Shown here piece by piece: positions 36,741 through 47,221 of a stretch of DNA of 64,000 bases (position 1 is its first letter; each line of letters opens with the position of its first letter). Both the position numbers and the translations under genes were made by a program. The notes beneath the pieces were generated by a model that did not search any database, was not told where the DNA came from, and saw only the letters and a program-made list of their open reading frames with translations. The DNA is taken from contig NZ_CP077970.1 of NCBI RefSeq assembly GCF_024758505.1, positions 4,774,001 to 4,838,000 of the forward strand, given 5' to 3'. Origin of the DNA: Bradyrhizobium arachidis (GTDB lineage Bacteria > Pseudomonadota > Alphaproteobacteria > Rhizobiales > Xanthobacteraceae).

Positions 36741-37117
36741 GCCGAGCGGCGGCGCTCCGTCAGCGGTACGACAGAGCTGTCGCGCGTCGAAAGATACTGT
36801 TTGCCCCACGTCCACAGCATGCGAATGACGGGCTCGAGCGAACGTCCGAGCGCCGTCAACGAATATTCGACGCGTAGCGGGACTTCGGCATAGATCTGGC
36901 GGTGGATGAGGCCGGCAGCCTCCAATTCACGGAGCTGTCGCGTCAGCATGCGCTGTGTGATGCGCGACAGTCGGCGCTTGAGCTCGTTGAAGCGAACGGT
37001 GTCGTCGAGCAAGTGATAGAGGATCACGCCCTTCCATTTGCCGTCGATCAGATCGAGGGTTGCCTCTACCGGACACCCGGCCGCACAATCATAGGTGCTG
37101 CCTGCGAGCTTCTTCAT
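36737..37117 (-). CDS. HxlR-family transcriptional regulator
   Basis: 126-residue winged helix protein with the HxlR signature: YDCAAGCPVEATLDLIDGKWKGVILYHLLDDTVRFNELKRRLSRITQRMLTRQLRELEAAGLIHRQIYAEVPLRVEYSLTALG. The conserved redox-responsive cysteine is in GCPVE. Such regulators usually sense quinones or aldehydes. Its target may be the divergent gene at 37313. Confidence 0.9.
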   Translation of the reverse strand: MKKLAGSTYDCAAGCPVEATLDLIDGKWKGVILYHLLDDTVRFNELKRRLSRITQRMLTRQLRELEAAGLIHRQIYAEVPLRVEYSLTALGRSLEPVIRMLWTWGKQYLSTRDSSVVPLTERRRSA

Positions 37118-37312
37118 AGTTCACTCCGTGATACCAGGAGACGAAACTGTGCGTAATTGTCAGCTCCCAAATTAGCGCGCAACGTGCCGCTCGCAAAGGC
37201 CGATAACGGCCGCAGATGCCAAACCTTTGCAGGGGTGCAGCGAGCCTTTAGCTGGCGCAGACCGGCGGGGCGCGCATGAAAATCCTATTGAGGAAAACAA
37301 GGAGCGAGCAAC

Positions 37313-38434
37313 GTGAGACAAGGGATTCGATTGGCCGCTTTGGCCGCAGCGGTCGTGCTGGCTGGAGCCGCACGCGCCGAGAACGGAAAGGTCGAGGCGG
37401 AGGTTTTCGCCAAATTGCCCCAGTCCGTCGGCAACATCGCATTCACGCCGGACAACCAGCTGATCTTCAGTCATCATCCATTCTTCAGCCCCGACATTCG
37501 CGTGGCCCGACTGACGTCGCCGACGACCTTCGAGCCGTTTCCAAACGCGCAATGGAATACGCCGCGAAAGGGTACCGATCAGTATCTCGACAATGTGCTC
37601 GGCCTGCGCTCCGACGAGAGCGGCGTCGTCTGGATCATCGACATGGGCTTCCGCACGCAGATCACGCCGAAGCTCGTCGGGTGGAATACACGCACGAACA
37701 GGCTGGAACGCATCTACTACATGCCGGAGCCGATCACGGTGAAGGGATCGCAGCCGCAGGACATCGTGATCGATCAGAAGAACCGGAAATTCTACATCGC
37801 CGACGAACATATCGGCCCCGGCGGTGACGGCTCCCATGCGGCGATCATCGTCATCGACATGGATAGCGGCGTCGCGCGGCGGGTGCTGGACGGCGATCGA
37901 TCGACCGTACCGGAAAATGTGCCGATCACCGTCGATGGCAACGATCTGACCGTGCCCGGCAAGGATGGCAAGCCTGCGATCATCAAGGTGGGCTGCGACG
38001 GCATCACGATGGACGTCAGGTCCGAATGGGTTTATTTCGCGCCCCTCAGCGGCCGGTCAGTCTACCGCATCAGGGTCGGCGACCTGAACGATGAGAAGCT
38101 CAGCCCGGAGCAGCTCAGCGGCAAGGTCGAACGCTACTCGGACAAGCCGAACAATGGCGGCCTGTCGATCGACTATGCCGGCAATCTCTACCTGACCGCG
38201 GTCGAAACAAAGTCGATCGGCATTGTCGGCGCGGACCGCAAGTATCGCACCTATCTCAGCGATCCCGACATGGTATGGCCTGATGGGATCACGGCCTCGC
38301 CTGACGGCTACATGTACGTTTCGGCGTCCCAGGTATCGGCCGCAGCCATGTTCCACGGCGGGAAGGCGGAGAACAAGACGCCGTATCTCATCTATCGCTT
38401 CAAGCCGGTGGCGACAGGCTACATCTCGCGTTGA
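37313..38434 (+). CDS. Exported major-royal-jelly/yellow-type beta-propeller protein
   Basis: 373 residues. A signal peptide (LAALAAAVVLAGAARAENG) precedes a six-bladed propeller of the MRJP/yellow/SMP-30-like type: VGNIAFTPDNQLIFSHHPFF, DNVLGLRSDESGVVWIIDMG, PQDIVIDQKNRKFYIADEHIG, CDGITMDVRSEWVYFAPLSGRSVYRI and MVWPDGITASPDGYMYVSASQ. Bacterial members are periplasmic and may act as lactonases or sugar/dopachrome-related enzymes. GTG start at 37313 with Shine-Dalgarno aaggagcg. Divergent from the HxlR gene by about 195 bp. Confidence 0.82.
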   Translation: MRQGIRLAALAAAVVLAGAARAENGKVEAEVFAKLPQSVGNIAFTPDNQLIFSHHPFFSPDIRVARLTSPTTFEPFPNAQWNTPRKGTDQYLDNVLGLRSDESGVVWIIDMGFRTQITPKLVGWNTRTNRLERIYYMPEPITVKGSQPQDIVIDQKNRKFYIADEHIGPGGDGSHAAIIVIDMDSGVARRVLDGDRSTVPENVPITVDGNDLTVPGKDGKPAIIKVGCDGITMDVRSEWVYFAPLSGRSVYRIRVGDLNDEKLSPEQLSGKVERYSDKPNNGGLSIDYAGNLYLTAVETKSIGIVGADRKYRTYLSDPDMVWPDGITASPDGYMYVSASQVSAAAMFHGGKAENKTPYLIYRFKPVATGYISR

Positions 38435-38490
38435 TGGCGCCCCGCTTAGGGGCCCGGCGACGGATTGGCGGGGGATGGGAGCTATCAACA

Positions 38491-38523
38491 GAAGAGCTCG
38501 GCATCAAAGATGCCGAGCTCTTC
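38491..38523. terminator. Strong bidirectional hairpin terminator
   Basis: Perfect 15-bp stem (gaagagctcggcatc / gatgccgagctcttc) with a 3-nt loop, followed by ttcgttcg. It lies between two converging genes. Confidence 0.8.
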
Positions 38524-38545
38524 TTCGTTCGTCGATCCGGAAGTT

Positions 38546-39421
38546 TCAGTTCACGCGCGTCCAGGTCTGGCCGCCGCAGAACATGCCGCCGAAGGCGCAG
38601 CCCTGCACGCGAAGCCGGTCAGTGCCGCGCATCGCGATCGTCGAATCATAGGTTGAGCCGGAATTCGGATCGAGGATGCGGCCGGTCCATTTCTGGTCCT
38701 TGGTCGGCTTCATGTTGATCAGCACCTGCTCGCCATTGAGGTTCGACTTGGCATCGACCGAATAGCCACAGAGATTGTTGCCGCATTGCTCGATGCGGAC
38801 CTTGCCTTCCTTCTCCTCGGTCAGCCAGATGCCCAACGGCGAATTGAGGTCACGCGTCGGCGCGGGCGCTGCGGCAGGTGCAGGCGCTGCGGCCGCCGGT
38901 GCCGGTGCGGGCGCCGCAGGCGGAGCCGGGGGCACGGGCGGTGCAGCCGCCACCGTGGGAGCCGCCGGCGGCGGTGTCACGGCCGGGGCAGCCTGCTGCT
39001 CGGCGGGAGCTGCCGCCGGGAGCTGAGGAAGCGGCGGCAGGACGGCGGTTTCGGCCGGCGCGTTGTTCGCCGTGGTGGTCGGCGCAGGAGCGGGTGGGGC
39101 GGGCGGAACCGGGGGCGGCGCGACTGCGGGGGCCGTGGCCTGGTCGGCCACGGGCGGCGCCGGGACAGGTGCGGGCGCGGGGCTTGCCGGCTGCTGAGGA
39201 TCGGTCTTGGCCTGTTGCTTCGGCGCGGCGTTCGGGTCGGTCTTGGTGTCGCTCTTGGCCTTCTTCGACTTCTCGCGAGTATTGTCATAGACGCCGGGGA
39301 TCGACACCGTGCCGCGGTCGGGGTCGATGCGAATGGTGCGGCCACCATATTCGATGGTGTATTGTGCCTGAGCAGCCGTGCTCGCCAAAAGAAAAGCAGC
39401 CAACGCCAACAGCTTCTTCAT
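38546..39421 (-). CDS. DUF2147-domain exported protein with long Pro/Ala linker
   Basis: 291 residues: signal peptide (KKLLALAAFLLASTAAQAQ), a short region (YTIEYGGRTIRIDPDRGTVSIPGVYDNT), about 120 residues of almost pure Pro/Ala/Val linker, and a C-terminal DUF2147 domain. That domain reads LNSPLGIWLTEEKEGKVRIEQCGNNLCGYSV...WTGRILDPNSGSTYDSTIAMRGTDRLRVQGCAFGGMFCGGQTWTRV. The linker would let the domain reach across the periplasm or through peptidoglycan. ATG 39421 with gaggaga-type Shine-Dalgarno. Confidence 0.82.
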   Translation of the reverse strand: MKKLLALAAFLLASTAAQAQYTIEYGGRTIRIDPDRGTVSIPGVYDNTREKSKKAKSDTKTDPNAAPKQQAKTDPQQPASPAPAPVPAPPVADQATAPAVAPPPVPPAPPAPAPTTTANNAPAETAVLPPLPQLPAAAPAEQQAAPAVTPPPAAPTVAAAPPVPPAPPAAPAPAPAAAAPAPAAAPAPTRDLNSPLGIWLTEEKEGKVRIEQCGNNLCGYSVDAKSNLNGEQVLINMKPTKDQKWTGRILDPNSGSTYDSTIAMRGTDRLRVQGCAFGGMFCGGQTWTRVN

Positions 39422-39479
39422 TTCCGTCTCCTGAGGTGGTCCCTGCATCGACGCTTACGCTTCGGCCCCGTTGCGTAGC

Positions 39480-39493
39480 GTGATCTAGATCAC
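39480..39493. promoter_or_regulatory. Crp/Fnr-type palindrome upstream of the DUF2147 gene
   Basis: gTGATctagATCAc, a perfect 14-bp palindrome close to the FNR/FixK pattern TTGAT-N4-ATCAA (outer T and A replaced). It is about 65 bp upstream of the DUF2147 start. The regulator could be FixK, an FNR or a CRP homologue. Confidence 0.45.
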
Positions 39494-39606
39494 TTTCAAG
39501 CTATGAGTCGTCCTCCAGTCGCTTCTGGTTCAATGCCATGCAAGTCGGTCCAGAGTTTGACCGACTCGCCGAACGCATCACGGTGTCGCGCAGGACCTGG
39601 AGCCTC

Positions 39607-39696
39607 TTCCGTTCCGATGGAATCGGAACGGGGCTCCAGATTTTTCTTTCGACGTGTTTTCTTGACGCGCCGGTAGCCACTTCGCTCGAAAACGCT
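39607..39696. repeat. Dispersed intergenic repeat, copy 2
   Basis: Same family as 19733-19812: ccgttccga-tggaa-tcggaacgg stem, then cttgacgcg and acttcgctcgaaaacgct. This copy has an insertion after the stem (gggctccagatttttctttcgacgtg). It abuts the stop codon of the binding protein gene. Confidence 0.8.
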
Positions 39697-40482
39697 TTAG
39701 TCGAACCAGGCGGCGTAGATCTTCCCAAAACTGCCGTCCTCCATGGAGACATGGAGCCATTGGTCGACGAAGGCTTTCAACGCGACATCGCGCTGCAGCC
39801 AATAGGCCTTCTCCGAAAAGTCGAACGGCTTGTCCGGATGCACCGCGCAGAGCACGCCCGGATGCTGCTTCTGCTGGAAGCGGGTCTCGGAGGCGTCCGT
39901 CATCATCAGGTCGGCATTGCCCTTGGCGATCTCGTCGAAGATCACGGTGTTGTCCGGGAAGACGTTGATCTCGGCATCTTTGATATTGGCGCGGGCAAAG
40001 CGCTCGTTGGTGCCACCGGGATTGACGATGACACGCGTGCCCTTCTTGTCGATGTCGGCGAGCGTCTGGTACTTGCCGACGTCGGCGCAGCGCGCGATCG
40101 GCGTCTTGCCCTCGCGCATGATGGGCGTGGAGAACAGGCCCTTCTTCTGGCGGTCGAAGGTGATCGAGACGCCGCCCATGGCGATGTCGAACTGATCGGC
40201 CTCAAAATCCTTCATCAGCTTCGGCCAGGCGGTCTGCACGTACTCGACCTTGACGCCGAGCGCCTTGCCGAGCGCTTCCGCCATGTCGACGTCAAAACCG
40301 GTGAATTTTTGCGTCGTCTTGTCGAGAGAGGTGAAGGGCTTGTAGTCGCCGGTCATGCCGACACGCAAGGTACCGCGCTTGACGATGTCGTCGAGGCGCG
40401 AGCCGGGTGCGCTCTGTTGCGCATGCACCGCCGAGCACATCAGGAAAGCCGCGACCAGGCCTGCAAACATTCGAACGATCAT
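39697..40482 (-). CDS. Family 3 periplasmic protein, PheC (cyclohexadienyl dehydratase)-like or amino-acid-binding
   Basis: 261 residues with a signal peptide (MFAGLVAAFLMCSAVHAQQ) and an SBP_bac_3 domain: LDDIVKRGTLRVGMTGDYKPFTSLDKTTQKFTGFDVDMAEALGKALG, IAMGGVSITFDRQK, IVNPGGTNERFARANI and LMMTDASETRFQQKQHPGVLCAVHPDKPF. The TGDYKPF and MTDASETRFQ segments resemble PheC of Pseudomonas, a binding-protein-fold enzyme making phenylpyruvate or phenylalanine from prephenate or arogenate. No permease or ATPase is near. Transport binding protein remains possible. Confidence 0.78.
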   Translation of the reverse strand: MIVRMFAGLVAAFLMCSAVHAQQSAPGSRLDDIVKRGTLRVGMTGDYKPFTSLDKTTQKFTGFDVDMAEALGKALGVKVEYVQTAWPKLMKDFEADQFDIAMGGVSITFDRQKKGLFSTPIMREGKTPIARCADVGKYQTLADIDKKGTRVIVNPGGTNERFARANIKDAEINVFPDNTVIFDEIAKGNADLMMTDASETRFQQKQHPGVLCAVHPDKPFDFSEKAYWLQRDVALKAFVDQWLHVSMEDGSFGKIYAAWFD

Positions 40483-40571
40483 GTCTTTTCCACCCCTGTC
40501 TGAACTGTCATCTTGTTCTTGGGCTGCGGATTTAGACCAGTTGTCCGCTTCAGGCGAGAAGGAATTGGAGA

Positions 40572-41081
40572 TTGACGATATCGATCCACGAGGCGTCGGC
40601 CGGCCTATTCGTGCCGTTCCTGCGCAATCTGTCCGGGCTGCTTGACCAGGCCAAAGCTTACGCCGAAGCGCGCAAGATCGATCCGGCCGTGCTGCTCGGT
40701 CTGCGGCTCTATCCGAATATGTACGATCTGGGGCAACAGGTCGGCGAGGCTATCAGGCACGCGGTGGTCGGCTCGGCCCTGCTGGCCGGGCGCGAGCCGC
40801 TCGCCTTCTCCGATTCGAAGCCTGATCTGGCTGAATTGAAGTCGCGCATCGCCGCGGCGATCGCATTCATCGAAGGCCTGCCGCGCGCGGAGATCGATGC
40901 AGCCGCCGACAAGGACGTCGCATTCCGCTTGAAGAGCGGGATGGAGCTGCCGTTCACCGGGCGGACGCTGCTTCTGACCTTCAGCGTCCCGCAATTCTTC
41001 TTTCACCTCACGACGGCGTACGACATCCTGCGCCACGCAGGCGTCGATCTCGTGAAGCGCGACTTTCTCGGGCGGCGCTAA
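40572..41081 (+). CDS. DUF1993 family protein
   Basis: 169 residues of the DUF1993 (DinB/YfiT-like helical bundle) family: FLRNLSGLLDQAKAYAEARKIDPAVLLGLRLYPNMYDLGQQVGEAIRHAV ... LPFTGRTLLLTFSVPQFFFHLTTAYDILRHAGVDLVKRDFLG. Function unknown; the fold is that of four-helix thiol transferase-like proteins. The start is TTG 40572, with aagga 8 nt upstream. Its last 4 nt overlap the converging gene. Confidence 0.85.
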   Translation: MTISIHEASAGLFVPFLRNLSGLLDQAKAYAEARKIDPAVLLGLRLYPNMYDLGQQVGEAIRHAVVGSALLAGREPLAFSDSKPDLAELKSRIAAAIAFIEGLPRAEIDAAADKDVAFRLKSGMELPFTGRTLLLTFSVPQFFFHLTTAYDILRHAGVDLVKRDFLGRR

Positions 41082-41629
41082 GCTTCGCCCTTGCGGACGA
41101 AGTCGGCGAGCGCGCCGCGGCCCGAGATTTCACTGCGCAGCACCTCAAAGCGATGATGCGCATCGGCCTCGCGCTCGTCGACCAGCCTGACGGCGGCTTC
41201 GCTCGACAAGGGACCGCTGACGACCGGTGTGGAATATTCGCCGATGGTCTCGTGCACGTAGAACTGGCCGTCGTCGCCGCGCTGCACGGTCCATTTGAAG
41301 CGTAGCGCCGCCATCGGTCCGGGGCCGACCTTGCTGTAGCCGTCGGCATCCGGCTGCTCGGGCGCGAGCGGCTGCTCGTTGACCAGGATGCGCTCGTCGT
41401 CGATCAGCGGCTGTTCGTCGAATGACTGCTCCGGCTCGTCGAATGAGGGGAGCGGAGGCGGCACGGGATCGGCGAGGATGGCTTCCACGTCGATCGTGGG
41501 CTCCTCGGCCTCGCGCGCCGGCTCAGGACGTTCGAGAATGCTGGCGATCGTCGCCAGCGCGTGATCGGTCGGGTCGATATCTGGCAAGGGTCCATCCTCC
41601 GCGGGCCCGCGGCGGCAAATCTGTCCCAC
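41078..41629 (-). CDS. Conserved protein of unknown function, acidic N-terminal region
   Basis: 183 residues if it starts at GTG 41629; TTG 41587 (169 aa) is an alternative, with no convincing Shine-Dalgarno for either. The first 100 residues are acidic, Pro-rich and probably disordered (AREAEEPTIDVEAILADPVPPPLPSFDEPEQSFDEQPLIDDERILVNEQ). The C-terminal 80 form a compact domain (ALRFKWTVQRGDDGQFYVHETIGEYSTPVVSGPLSSEAAVRLVDEREADAHHRFEVLRSEIS). No signal peptide or known domain. Confidence 0.65.
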   Translation of the reverse strand: MGQICRRGPAEDGPLPDIDPTDHALATIASILERPEPAREAEEPTIDVEAILADPVPPPLPSFDEPEQSFDEQPLIDDERILVNEQPLAPEQPDADGYSKVGPGPMAALRFKWTVQRGDDGQFYVHETIGEYSTPVVSGPLSSEAAVRLVDEREADAHHRFEVLRSEISGRGALADFVRKGEA

Positions 41630-41766
41630 TGCCGTCGCGGTTCCCCTACATTACGCGCTGCCGATTAAGGCTGAGTTTGGGCTCGATTTGCACCAAAATG
41701 GGACGGTTCCTGTCCTTACCGAGGCGCGCCGGCCGGATATGCCGCCCGCAACCTCCGGCGCGGCGA

Positions 41767-42756
41767 TCAGCCCAGCACGTCCTGGTTGATCACGTTGATT
41801 CGGATCGGATCGCCGTCCAGCACGCTCAAAATATTGCGCGCGGTCTGCTCGCTCATGCGATCGACGGCCTCGACGGTGACGCCAGCCACATGCGGCGCGG
41901 TGATCACGTTGGGCAGCGCGAACAGGGCGTGTCCGACCGGCGGCGGCTCCTGCTCGAACACGTCGAGGCCGGCACCGGCGATCTTGCCGGACGACAGCGC
42001 CGCGTGCAGGGCCTTCTCGTCGACGATGCCGCCGCGCGCGGTGTTGATGAGATAGGCGGTCGGCTTCATCGCTCCGATCCGCGCGGCATTGAACAGGCTG
42101 ACGGTCTCCGGCGTCTTCGGGCAGTGAATGGTGACGAAGTCGGCGCGCGGCAGCGCCGCGTCAAGATCGCTGGCCACCTCGCAGCCGGCGCCCCTGATGT
42201 CATCAGCGCTCTTGTAGGGATCGAACACCAGCACGTTCATTTCCATCGCCAGGCAGCGCTTGGCGGTGCGCGAGCCGATGCGGCCGAAGCCGATGATCAG
42301 CACCGTCTTGCCGTAGAGGTCGAAGGGCAGCATGCCGAGCCGGTCGGCCCATTTGCCGTCGGTGACGCAGGCATGCATCTCCTGGGCGCGCTTGGCGAGC
42401 ACGAGCATCATGAACAGCGCCTGCTCGGCGACCGAGGGCGAATTCGCGGTGCCCGCGACCAGCAGCGGCACCTTGCGGCGGGACAGCGCCGGCACGTCGA
42501 CCGCGTCGTAACCGACGCCGATCCGCGTCACCACTTTCATGTCCTTCGAGGCTTCGAGCTCGGGCTCGCCGAACCTGGTGGCGCCGAGGGCCACGCCATG
42601 CACCGGCGCGTGCTCCCTAAGCATAGTCTGGAAATCCGGCGTCGAGATCAGATTGGGGAATTCGACGAGCTCGATATCGTCCCGCTGGGTGAGGAGGGCG
42701 CGTGCGCCCCGCGACAAAGTCTGCGTGACAAAAATCTTCTTCTTGTTGGTCGCCAT
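41767..42756 (-). CDS. D-2-hydroxyacid dehydrogenase (NAD-dependent)
   Basis: 329 residues of the 2-hydroxyacid dehydrogenase family: an N-terminal catalytic part, then the NAD-binding fold GKTVLIIGFGRIGSRTAKRCLAMEMNVLVFDPY and the INTARGGIVDEKAL and ITAPHVAGVTVEA motifs. The catalytic Arg, Glu and His are recognisable (NTARGG, DVFEQEP, PHVAG). Resembles phosphoglycerate dehydrogenase-like enzymes without the ACT domain. Directly downstream of the sugar ABC genes on the same strand, so it may oxidise or reduce the imported compound. Confidence 0.88.
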   Translation of the reverse strand: MATNKKKIFVTQTLSRGARALLTQRDDIELVEFPNLISTPDFQTMLREHAPVHGVALGATRFGEPELEASKDMKVVTRIGVGYDAVDVPALSRRKVPLLVAGTANSPSVAEQALFMMLVLAKRAQEMHACVTDGKWADRLGMLPFDLYGKTVLIIGFGRIGSRTAKRCLAMEMNVLVFDPYKSADDIRGAGCEVASDLDAALPRADFVTIHCPKTPETVSLFNAARIGAMKPTAYLINTARGGIVDEKALHAALSSGKIAGAGLDVFEQEPPPVGHALFALPNVITAPHVAGVTVEAVDRMSEQTARNILSVLDGDPIRINVINQDVLG

Positions 42757-42793
42757 AATCCCCCGCCAAAGTCCTGCGTTTCTTGTCCGGCCG

Positions 42794-43894
<1,101 letters not shown>

Positions 43895-43898
43895 GAGT

Positions 43899-44810
43899 TC
43901 AACCCTTTGTCGCGCCGGCGGTCAGGCCGGCAATGTAGTAGTCCATCAGGAAGGCGTAGATGATCAGCGGCGGGGCGGCGCCGAGCAGGGCGCCGGTCAT
44001 GATCTGCCCCCAGTTGAAGATGTCGCCCTTGATCAACGTGGTGGTGATGCCGACCGGAAGCACAAGCTGGTCGACGGACGTCGTGAACACCAGCGGATAG
44101 AGGAACTGCGCCCAGGATACAGTGAAGGCGAAGATGGTCGCAGCTATCAGGCCGGGCAGCGCGACGGGAATGAAGATCCGCGTCAACGTCTGAAGCCAGG
44201 ATGCGCCGTCGATGATGGCGGCCTCGTCGAGCTCCTTGGGGATCGAGGCAAAGTAGCCGATCATGATCCAGGTGCAGAACGGCACCGTCAGCGTCGGATA
44301 GATGAACAGCAGCACGTACCATCTGTTGAGAAGGGGTATCCCCGTCCACTCCTGAACGACGGCAAAGACCTTGAAGAGCGGGATGAACAGCAGGCTGTCC
44401 GGGACCAAATAAGTCAGGAAGACGCCGGTCGCCAGCGTCGCCGAGCCCCAGAACTTCATGCGCGCCAGCGCAAATGCTGCGGGTATGCTGATCGCCATGG
44501 TGACGATCACCACGACGATCGACACCATGGCCGAATTCCAGAAGAAGCGGAGGAACTGGTTGGAGGTCAGCAACTCGACGTAGTTTGCGAGAGTCGGATG
44601 GAAAATCCACCAGGGGTTGGTGGCTGCAGAGATTTCTGCGCTGGTCTTCAACGAGGTGATCAGCATGTAGAGCGGCGGCGTCAGCGAGAAGATCGCAAAC
44701 AGCACCAGGAAGAAATAGGACCAGCGCAGCGCCCAGGCGCGGTCGCGGCTCATGCTGCCGTATTTGACCTTGCGTCGGGGACCGGCCTTGTCGATTGAGA
44801 CGGTGCTCAT
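43899..44810 (-). CDS. Sugar ABC transporter permease, MalG type
   Basis: 303 residues with six membrane segments and the EAA loop [53 protein letters not shown]. The leading basic segment and long first loop are typical of MalG-type subunits of CUT1 importers. The start overlaps the preceding permease stop (TGATG). Confidence 0.92.
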   Translation of the reverse strand: MSTVSIDKAGPRRKVKYGSMSRDRAWALRWSYFFLVLFAIFSLTPPLYMLITSLKTSAEISAATNPWWIFHPTLANYVELLTSNQFLRFFWNSAMVSIVVVIVTMAISIPAAFALARMKFWGSATLATGVFLTYLVPDSLLFIPLFKVFAVVQEWTGIPLLNRWYVLLFIYPTLTVPFCTWIMIGYFASIPKELDEAAIIDGASWLQTLTRIFIPVALPGLIAATIFAFTVSWAQFLYPLVFTTSVDQLVLPVGITTTLIKGDIFNWGQIMTGALLGAAPPLIIYAFLMDYYIAGLTAGATKG

Positions 44811-45748
44811 CAGGCTTCATTCCCGCGTTTGGAGACGTCGCGCAGGATGAAGATGGCCGCGACGGCGAGGATCGGAACCATGAACAGTGAGACGCTCGCC
44901 CCTAACGGAATGTCGCTGCTCTCGATGCCGACCCGGAATGCGTAGGTTGCAAAGATCTGGGTCTGGTCGAGCGGCCCACCCGAGGTGAGGATGCGCACGA
45001 TGTCGAAATTGGCGAAGGTCACGATCAGCGAGAACAGCGTGGTGATGGCGATGATATTGCGCATCATCGGCAGGGTGACGTACCAGATCTTCTGCCACCA
45101 ATTGGCGCCGTCGATGGCTGCGGCTTCATAGAGCTGGTCCGGCACGGATTTCAGCGCCGCCAGATACATGATCATGAAGAACGGCGCGCCGTACCAGACA
45201 TTGACGAGAATGACGGAGAAGCGCGCCCAAAAGGTATCGCCGAGCCAGTTGACGGGACCGATACCGAAGAAGGAGAGCGTGTAGTTGAACGCGCTGTAGG
45301 AAGGATCGAACAGCCACAGCCAGGCCAGTGTGCTCATCGCCGGCGGAATCACCCAGGGCACCAGCAGCATGCCGCGCCACTTGCGCTGGCCCTTGGCCGG
45401 GATGTTGTGGACGAAATGCGCGACGATGAATCCCATCAGCGCCTTGAAGAATACGGCGGTGATCGCGAAGATGCAGGACTGCTTCACCACCATCCAGAAC
45501 GTTTCGCGCTTGAATAGGAAGGTGAAATTGCCGAAGCCGACGAACTTCTGCATCGACTTGTTCAGCGTCGCCAGATGAGCCGAATAGAAGGCCGGGTAGA
45601 GCACGAGCAACGCGATCAACAGGATCAGCGGCAGCGTCAGGAAAAACGCCACAGTCGATTTTCGTCTCAACGCATTGTGCAGGCTCGCGCCTTTGCGGGC
45701 GCTCGCTGTGCGAGCGGTGCGACCGCGCTGAACGACGACATCGGCCAT
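44810..45748 (-). CDS. Sugar ABC transporter permease, MalF type
   Basis: 312 residues, six membrane segments, EAA loop VPDQLYEAAAIDGANWWQKIWYVTLPMMRNIIAITTLFSLIVTFANFDIVRILTSGGPLDQTQIFATYAF. MalF-type partner of the next gene in a CUT1 importer. ATG 45748 follows the binding protein gene by 132 bp. Confidence 0.92.
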   Translation of the reverse strand: MADVVVQRGRTARTASARKGASLHNALRRKSTVAFFLTLPLILLIALLVLYPAFYSAHLATLNKSMQKFVGFGNFTFLFKRETFWMVVKQSCIFAITAVFFKALMGFIVAHFVHNIPAKGQRKWRGMLLVPWVIPPAMSTLAWLWLFDPSYSAFNYTLSFFGIGPVNWLGDTFWARFSVILVNVWYGAPFFMIMYLAALKSVPDQLYEAAAIDGANWWQKIWYVTLPMMRNIIAITTLFSLIVTFANFDIVRILTSGGPLDQTQIFATYAFRVGIESSDIPLGASVSLFMVPILAVAAIFILRDVSKRGNEA

Positions 45749-45880
45749 GTCCGAACCTTCCTTGCAGAATGTCTGCTCGCGAAGCCGGCTGCATCAGTCG
45801 GCTTCATCGGATCATCATCGAACGGCAGATTGCCCTGGCGGCTCACGGTGGAGCCGTGAACCGCCGTGGTTCTCCCCGGT

Positions 45881-47221
45881 TTAGGTTCGCATGAAACCTT
45901 CGCACTCGCCCTCGGCCCAGGCGAGCGTGGTCTCCATCTTCTCTCCCTGTGCAAAGCGCAGCGCCATCTTGGTGAGGATCGCCTGTGCATAGATCTGTTG
46001 GGCGATCTTTGGTGGGGCAGGAGAGGCTGCAATCGATAGCATCTGATGATTGTAGGGATTGGGATAGTGATAGAGCGTTCCCTTCGGCGGCCCTTCCTCC
46101 GCCCATGTCTTCAACGTTGTCATGTTCGCATAAGCGGGCAAGTCGTAGCCGCCGCTAGCAGAGACGAACTTCTCGATCGACGACGCCTGCGACAGATGGG
46201 CGAGCAGGCTCTTGGCCGCTTCCTTGTTCTTGGAGAAGCTCCAGAGGCCCCAGTAGTAGGGCAGATAAGGCGCAAAGCGACCCTTCGGGCCCGCCGGGAA
46301 GCCGTGCGTCCAGCATTGCTCGGCAACCTGCGGCGCGTCGCGCCTGGCAACCGCCCAGGCGCTTGGCGGGTTCATGATCAGGGCACCGCGGCCGGCGAAC
46401 AACCATTTGTTGTTCGAGGCGTCATCCCAGGACGGCGCGTCGGGCGGAAGGAAGGCGATCAGCTTCTTGTAGTATTCGAGCGCCTGACGGACCTGATCGG
46501 TCTTCACCGTGGGCTCTCCCTTGGTGTTGACGAGTTCGGCGCCGAACGACTGGAAGATCGCGCCGGCCGTATCGACACTGTCGGTGGTTTCGCCAAGGCC
46601 GATGCCGAACGGGAAGCCTCCCTTATGACAGGCTTCCGCGGCCTTCAGGAAGGTATCCATTGTCCAGTTGTCGGCTTTGGGCGGCGCGCCCGCGGGGTAC
46701 ATTTCCTGGACGTCGATGCCCGCGTACTTCTTCATCAGATCGATGCGCGTGCAGGGTCCCTTGATCTGGCTTCCCGGCGTCGCGGGGACCGCAAGCCATT
46801 TGCCGGCCGCCTGTCCGAGATATTTCACGGTGCCGTTCACTTCACCGTTCTGCTTGATCGCCGGCTCCACGACGTCGTTCACCGGCTCGAGCTGTTCGGC
46901 GTAAGCGTGCGGCCACCAGGTGTACATCTGAAGAATATCGTGACCGGACTTCGCCTGCGCTTCGGCTGCAACGGTCAACTCGATCTTCTTGTTGTTGCTG
47001 GTGATGTAGTCGATGGAAACTTCGACCTTTTCCTTTGCCGCCCACTCGTTGACGAGAGCGGTGGAGGTCTTGTTGGCGTCGGGCACCCAATGATCCCAGA
47101 AGCCGATCGAGAGCTTGCCGGCGGCGTAGGCCCCGCGCACATAGGGCGCGGTGATCAGGGCCGCGGAGGACATCGCAGTTGCGGCAACAAATTGTCGTCG
47201 CGTCAGTTTCTTGCGTGACAT
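45881..47221 (-). CDS. Sugar-type ABC transporter solute-binding protein with Tat signal
   Basis: 446 residues. The N-terminus carries a twin-arginine signal (LTRRQFVAATAMSSAALITAPYVRGAYA), so it is exported folded. The mature part is a family 1 binding protein: LSIGFWDHWVPDANKTSTALVNEWAAKEKVEVSIDYITSN, YAEQLEPVNDVVEPAIKQNGEV and ALIMNPPSAWAVARRDAPQVAEQCWTHGFPAG. First gene of the importer operon. The substrate is probably a sugar or sugar derivative; unknown. Confidence 0.92.
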   Translation of the reverse strand: MSRKKLTRRQFVAATAMSSAALITAPYVRGAYAAGKLSIGFWDHWVPDANKTSTALVNEWAAKEKVEVSIDYITSNNKKIELTVAAEAQAKSGHDILQMYTWWPHAYAEQLEPVNDVVEPAIKQNGEVNGTVKYLGQAAGKWLAVPATPGSQIKGPCTRIDLMKKYAGIDVQEMYPAGAPPKADNWTMDTFLKAAEACHKGGFPFGIGLGETTDSVDTAGAIFQSFGAELVNTKGEPTVKTDQVRQALEYYKKLIAFLPPDAPSWDDASNNKWLFAGRGALIMNPPSAWAVARRDAPQVAEQCWTHGFPAGPKGRFAPYLPYYWGLWSFSKNKEAAKSLLAHLSQASSIEKFVSASGGYDLPAYANMTTLKTWAEEGPPKGTLYHYPNPYNHQMLSIAASPAPPKIAQQIYAQAILTKMALRFAQGEKMETTLAWAEGECEGFMRT

